Below, piece after piece: positions 61,368-64,000 of a stretch of 64,000 nt of DNA (its first letter is position 1; each line of letters begins with the position of its first letter). The DNA comes from Pseudoclavibacter sp. AY1H1. Its GTDB lineage: Bacteria > Actinomycetota > Actinomycetes > Actinomycetales > Microbacteriaceae. Made by a program: the position numbers and the translations under genes. Below the pieces are notes generated by a model. It did no database searches. It was not told the origin of the DNA and saw nothing but the letters and a program-made list of their open reading frames with translations. The DNA lies in NCBI RefSeq assembly GCF_002931055.1, contig NZ_PSXX01000002.1:310001-374000 (forward strand), read 5' to 3'.

Positions 61368-61405
61368 GAAGCCCCGCATGCTGCCGAGGCAGGATGCGGG
61401 GCTTC
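61368..61405 (-). terminator. Hairpin between icd and mdh
   Basis: 12-bp stem GAAGCCCCGCAT / ATGCGGGGCTTC with an inner CTGCC/GGCAG stem. It lies 35 bases after the icd stop and before mdh, so it probably ends the icd transcript; no T-tract. Confidence 0.7.
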
Positions 61406-61439
61406 CGAGGCAGGAGCCTCGTGTGCGGTCGGGTGTCGC

Positions 61440-62657
61440 TTACGCGGACACTCGTGCTGCGAGGTTCTCGGCGATCGAGTTCATGAAGTCGTCGGTCGTC
61501 TGGAAGGGCGTGCCCTCGCCGACGAGCGCGGCGAGGTCCTTCGTCATCTTGCCCGACTCGACGGTCTCGATGACAACCTCTTCGAGGGCCTGCGTGAAGT
61601 CGATGAGCTCCTGGTTGCCGTCGAGCTTGCCGCGGTGCGCGAGGCCGCGCGTCCAGGCGTAGATCGAGGCGATCGGGTTCGTCGACGTGGGCTTGCCCTG
61701 CTGGTGCTGGCGGTAGTGGCGCGTGACCGTGCCGTGCGCCGCCTCGGCCTCGACGACCTTGCCGTCGGGAGTCGTGAGGACGCTCGTCATGAGGCCGAGC
61801 GAGCCGAAGCCCTGCGCGACGGTGTCGGACTGGACGTCGCCGTCGTAGTTCTTGCAGGCCCAGACGTAGCCGCCCTCCCACTTGAGCGACGCCGCGACCA
61901 TGTCGTCGATGAGGCGGTGCTCGTAGGTGATGCCTGCTGCGTCGAACTTCTCCTTGAACTCGGCCTCGAAGATCTCCTGGAAGATGTCCTTGAAGCGACC
62001 GTCGTACTTCTTGAGGATGGTGTTCTTCGTCGACAGGTACACGGGGTAGCCGCGCGTGAGGCCGTAGTTGAGCGAGGCGCGGGCGAAGTCGGTGATGGAT
62101 GCGTCGAGGTTGTACTGCACCTGCGCGATTCCATCTCCCGGGGAGTGGAACACCTCGAACTTCTGCGGCTCCGAGCCGTCGTCCGGCGTGAACTCGACCG
62201 TGAGCTTGCCCTCTCCCGCGAAGCGGAAGTCGGTGGCACGGTACTGGTCGCCGAACGCGTGGCGGCCGACGATGATCGGCTTGTTCCAGCCCGGCACGAG
62301 GCGCGGGATGTTCGAGATGATGATGGGCTCGCGGAAGATGACGCCGCCCAGGATGTTGCGGATCGTGCCGTTCGGGGAGCGCCACATCTGCTTGAGGCCG
62401 AACTCCTCGACGCGTGCCTCGTCAGGGGTGATCGTCGCGCACTTGATGCCGACGCCGTGCTTCTGGATCGCGTGCGCCGCGTCGACCGTGATCTGGTCGT
62501 CCGTCTCGTCGCGCTTCTCGATGCCCAGGTCGTAGTACTCGAGGTTCACGTCGAGGTACGGGTGGATGAGCGTGTCCTTGATCTTCTGCCAGATGATGCG
62601 GGTCATCTCGTCGCCGTCGAGCTCGACAACCGTTCCTTCGACCTTGATCTTCGCCAT
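61440..62657 (-). CDS. icd: NADP-dependent isocitrate dehydrogenase (dimeric, eukaryotic-like type)
   Basis: A 405-residue enzyme (IDH type II layout). Start [68 protein letters not shown] and [20 protein letters not shown] are all family landmarks, and [20 protein letters not shown] is the cofactor site. Converts isocitrate to 2-oxoglutarate. Start ATG 62657 with GAAGGAGAA upstream. Separated from mdh by a hairpin. Confidence 0.97.
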   Translation of the reverse strand: MAKIKVEGTVVELDGDEMTRIIWQKIKDTLIHPYLDVNLEYYDLGIEKRDETDDQITVDAAHAIQKHGVGIKCATITPDEARVEEFGLKQMWRSPNGTIRNILGGVIFREPIIISNIPRLVPGWNKPIIVGRHAFGDQYRATDFRFAGEGKLTVEFTPDDGSEPQKFEVFHSPGDGIAQVQYNLDASITDFARASLNYGLTRGYPVYLSTKNTILKKYDGRFKDIFQEIFEAEFKEKFDAAGITYEHRLIDDMVAASLKWEGGYVWACKNYDGDVQSDTVAQGFGSLGLMTSVLTTPDGKVVEAEAAHGTVTRHYRQHQQGKPTSTNPIASIYAWTRGLAHRGKLDGNQELIDFTQALEEVVIETVESGKMTKDLAALVGEGTPFQTTDDFMNSIAENLAARVSA

Positions 62658-62743
62658 AGAGTTCTCCTTCTGAGCGCGGTTTGCCTCCAGCTTACCGGGG
62701 CCGCATTCGGAGGATTACTCAGACGGAGCGCTACTCTGCATCC

Positions 62744-63220
62744 ATGAGCGAGCTGTATATCGAAGAGCTGTCCGCCGACAACATCGTCGCCGCCAACACG
62801 CTCACACTGAAACCAGGCCAGGAGGCGTTCGTCGCGCCTGTCTCGCACTCCATCTCGGAGGCCTACGTCAGCCAGTCGACGTCGTGGCCGAGGGTCGTCG
62901 TGCTCGACGGTCGAGTCGTGGGCTTCATCATGGCCAACTTCGACGAGGACGCTCCCGACGAGCTGTTCCGGGCCACGATCATGCGCATGAACGTCGATGC
63001 CGACTACCAGCGCCGTGGTGTCGGGTCGTTCGCAGTGACGGCGATCCTCGATGAGGCTGCACGCCGCGGTTTCGACAAGGTGACCACCATCTGGGAAGAG
63101 GGCGACCTCGGGCCGGGCGACTTCTTCCGAAGCCTCGGGTTCGTCGTCACCGGCGAGACCCAGTACGGGGAGACGATCGGCGAGCGGGAGCTCAGCCAGC
63201 ACGGAACCGGCTCGCTGTAA
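62744..63220 (+). CDS. GNAT-family N-acetyltransferase
   Basis: A 158-residue protein. IMRMNVDADYQRRGVGSFAVTA contains the acetyl-CoA binding R-R-G-V-G loop; the C-terminal DFFRSLGFVVTGE is the matching GNAT element. ATG 62744 rather than an upstream in-frame codon, because the domain starts there. Similar to the spermidine/diamine-acetyltransferase-like (SpeG/PaiA-like) subgroup, WEEGDLGPGDFF. Substrate unknown. Ends at a long terminator. Confidence 0.82.
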   Translation: MSELYIEELSADNIVAANTLTLKPGQEAFVAPVSHSISEAYVSQSTSWPRVVVLDGRVVGFIMANFDEDAPDELFRATIMRMNVDADYQRRGVGSFAVTAILDEAARRGFDKVTTIWEEGDLGPGDFFRSLGFVVTGETQYGETIGERELSQHGTGSL

Positions 63221-63235
63221 AGCCGTTCGACCGAA

Positions 63236-63297
63236 ATCGCTGCCCGGCGTTTCACTCTCTTGCTGGACCGCAAGAGGGTGAGACGCCGGGCAGCGAT
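63236..63297. terminator. Bidirectional terminator between GNAT and dimethylargininase genes
   Basis: 28-base arms (63236-63263 and 63270-63297) pair almost perfectly with a few mismatches or G-U pairs; 6-base loop TGGACC. Converging genes on both sides. Confidence 0.85.
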
Positions 63298-63325
63298 CGT
63301 GGTGTGGTCGGGGATGCGGTCGCGT

Positions 63326-64000
63326 CTAGTAGGCGCGAGCCGACAGGCAGGTGACCCCGCCCTCGAGCTTCTCGAACTCCGAGATGTCGAGGGTGACGAC
63401 GTTGTAGCCGAGGCGCTTCACGAGCTTCGCGGTCGCCGGCGCGGCAGCGGAGACGAGCACGGTGTCCGCATCCAGCGGCAGGATGCTCGCACCGAGCAGC
63501 TCGGGTGCCTCGATGTAGCCACCGAACAGCGAGGGCTGCTCGAGGGCGGGAGTCCAGGCGAGGACGGTCCCATCGGGCAGGGCGGTCGCGACCGTCTTCA
63601 AGTGCAGCGCCCCGGTGATGGGCACCGCGACGACGCGGTAGCCGAGATCGAGCGCGATCTCGCGCAGCGCGCGGATGCCCTCGGCGTTCGTGCGGGTGGA
63701 CGCGCCGACGTAGACGGTGTCGCCCGCGAGGAGCACGTCGCCCCCGTCCAGGGTCGCCGGGGCCTCGATCTCCATCGTGACGAACTCGGTCTCGGCGAGC
63801 GCCGCCCGGACGCCAGGCAGCTCGGCGCGACGGGACGCCGCCCCGCTGCGAGCCAGGATCGCGACCTGGCCGAGCACGATGACCTGGTCCTCGGTGAAGA
63901 CCGAGTCCGGCATGGTCTCAGCCGCTGGCACCTCGCGGGTCTCCCACCCGTGCTCGTCCAGCAGCGCGACGTAGGACTCCCACTGCTCGTTGGCGCGATC
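63326..64000 (-). CDS. Dimethylargininase (DDAH)-like amidinotransferase, 5' end beyond window
   Basis: 225 codons are visible; the frame remains open to base 64000, so the N-terminus is missing. DDAH landmarks: SVFTEDQVIVLGQVAILARS, APATLDGGDVLLAGDTVYVG (LDGGDV), STRTNAEGIRALREIALDLG, ITGALHLKTVATALPDGTVL with the catalytic His (LHLKT) and C-terminal EGGVTCLSARAY with the catalytic Cys. Hydrolyses N-methylated arginines to citrulline. The near-full set of active residues argues for function. Confidence 0.9.
   Translation of the reverse strand, partial: DRANEQWESYVALLDEHGWETREVPAAETMPDSVFTEDQVIVLGQVAILARSGAASRRAELPGVRAALAETEFVTMEIEAPATLDGGDVLLAGDTVYVGASTRTNAEGIRALREIALDLGYRVVAVPITGALHLKTVATALPDGTVLAWTPALEQPSLFGGYIEAPELLGASILPLDADTVLVSAAAPATAKLVKRLGYNVVTLDISEFEKLEGGVTCLSARAY

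Overview
The window looks like the chromosome of a high-GC actinobacterium, most likely a Microbacteriaceae member. The basis is the GC-rich core genes with G/C in the third codon position, fused PutA, fused TrpE-TrpG, a SCO6880-type conjugation module and exported proteins with a Tat-like RR...AWSIPVI signal. No 16S rRNA gene or other decisive marker is present, so the genus is left open.

Positions 1-41160 appear to be one integrated conjugative element. Its right end abuts the 3' end of a tRNA-Lys(UUU) gene (41162-41234, minus strand). A backbone operon runs leftwards from about 40788 to 25686, with most genes joined by 1-4 base stop/start overlaps. It encodes a MerR/Xis-like protein, small membrane proteins, a DUF2637 protein, a replication-initiator-like protein with iteron-like repeats and two DnaA boxes inside its gene, a sigma-like protein, a VirB8-like protein, an M15-like peptidase, a pilin-like protein, a VirB6/TrbL-like channel, the SCO6880-family protein, a VirB4-like ATPase, a VirD4-like coupling protein and an HNH nuclease. 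A divergent HTH repressor sits at the tRNA end. Backbone-like minus-strand genes (SSB, NrdH-like redoxin and a frameshifted gene running off the left edge) reappear at 1-1575. The other end, the integrase and the relaxase are not visible and probably lie to the left.

Between them, 1.6-25.6 kb is cargo of mixed and often lower GC. It holds an acetyltransferase with an IS5-family insertion exactly at its stop codon, a broken IS481 transposase, a broken PheS/PheT-like ligase, a TetR regulator, and two modules that each combine LuxR-type regulator(s) with small exported proteins (9.7-13.8 kb and 23.1-25.2 kb). A secreted DsbA-like lipoprotein follows the first module. A complete siderophore-uptake operon (AraC regulator, DtxR-type iron box, binding lipoprotein, siderophore-interacting protein fused to a methyltransferase-like domain, two permeases, ATPase) lies at 16.4-23.1 kb.

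From 41.3 kb to the right edge is ordinary chromosome. It holds one-carbon metabolism (folD, glyA under a ZTP riboswitch, purU), proline catabolism (putA with a divergent LysR gene), an MFS exporter, a DUF559 nuclease-like gene between short inverted repeats, an mdh - ParA/MinD-like - trpEG gene row, NADP isocitrate dehydrogenase and a dimethylargininase running off the right edge.
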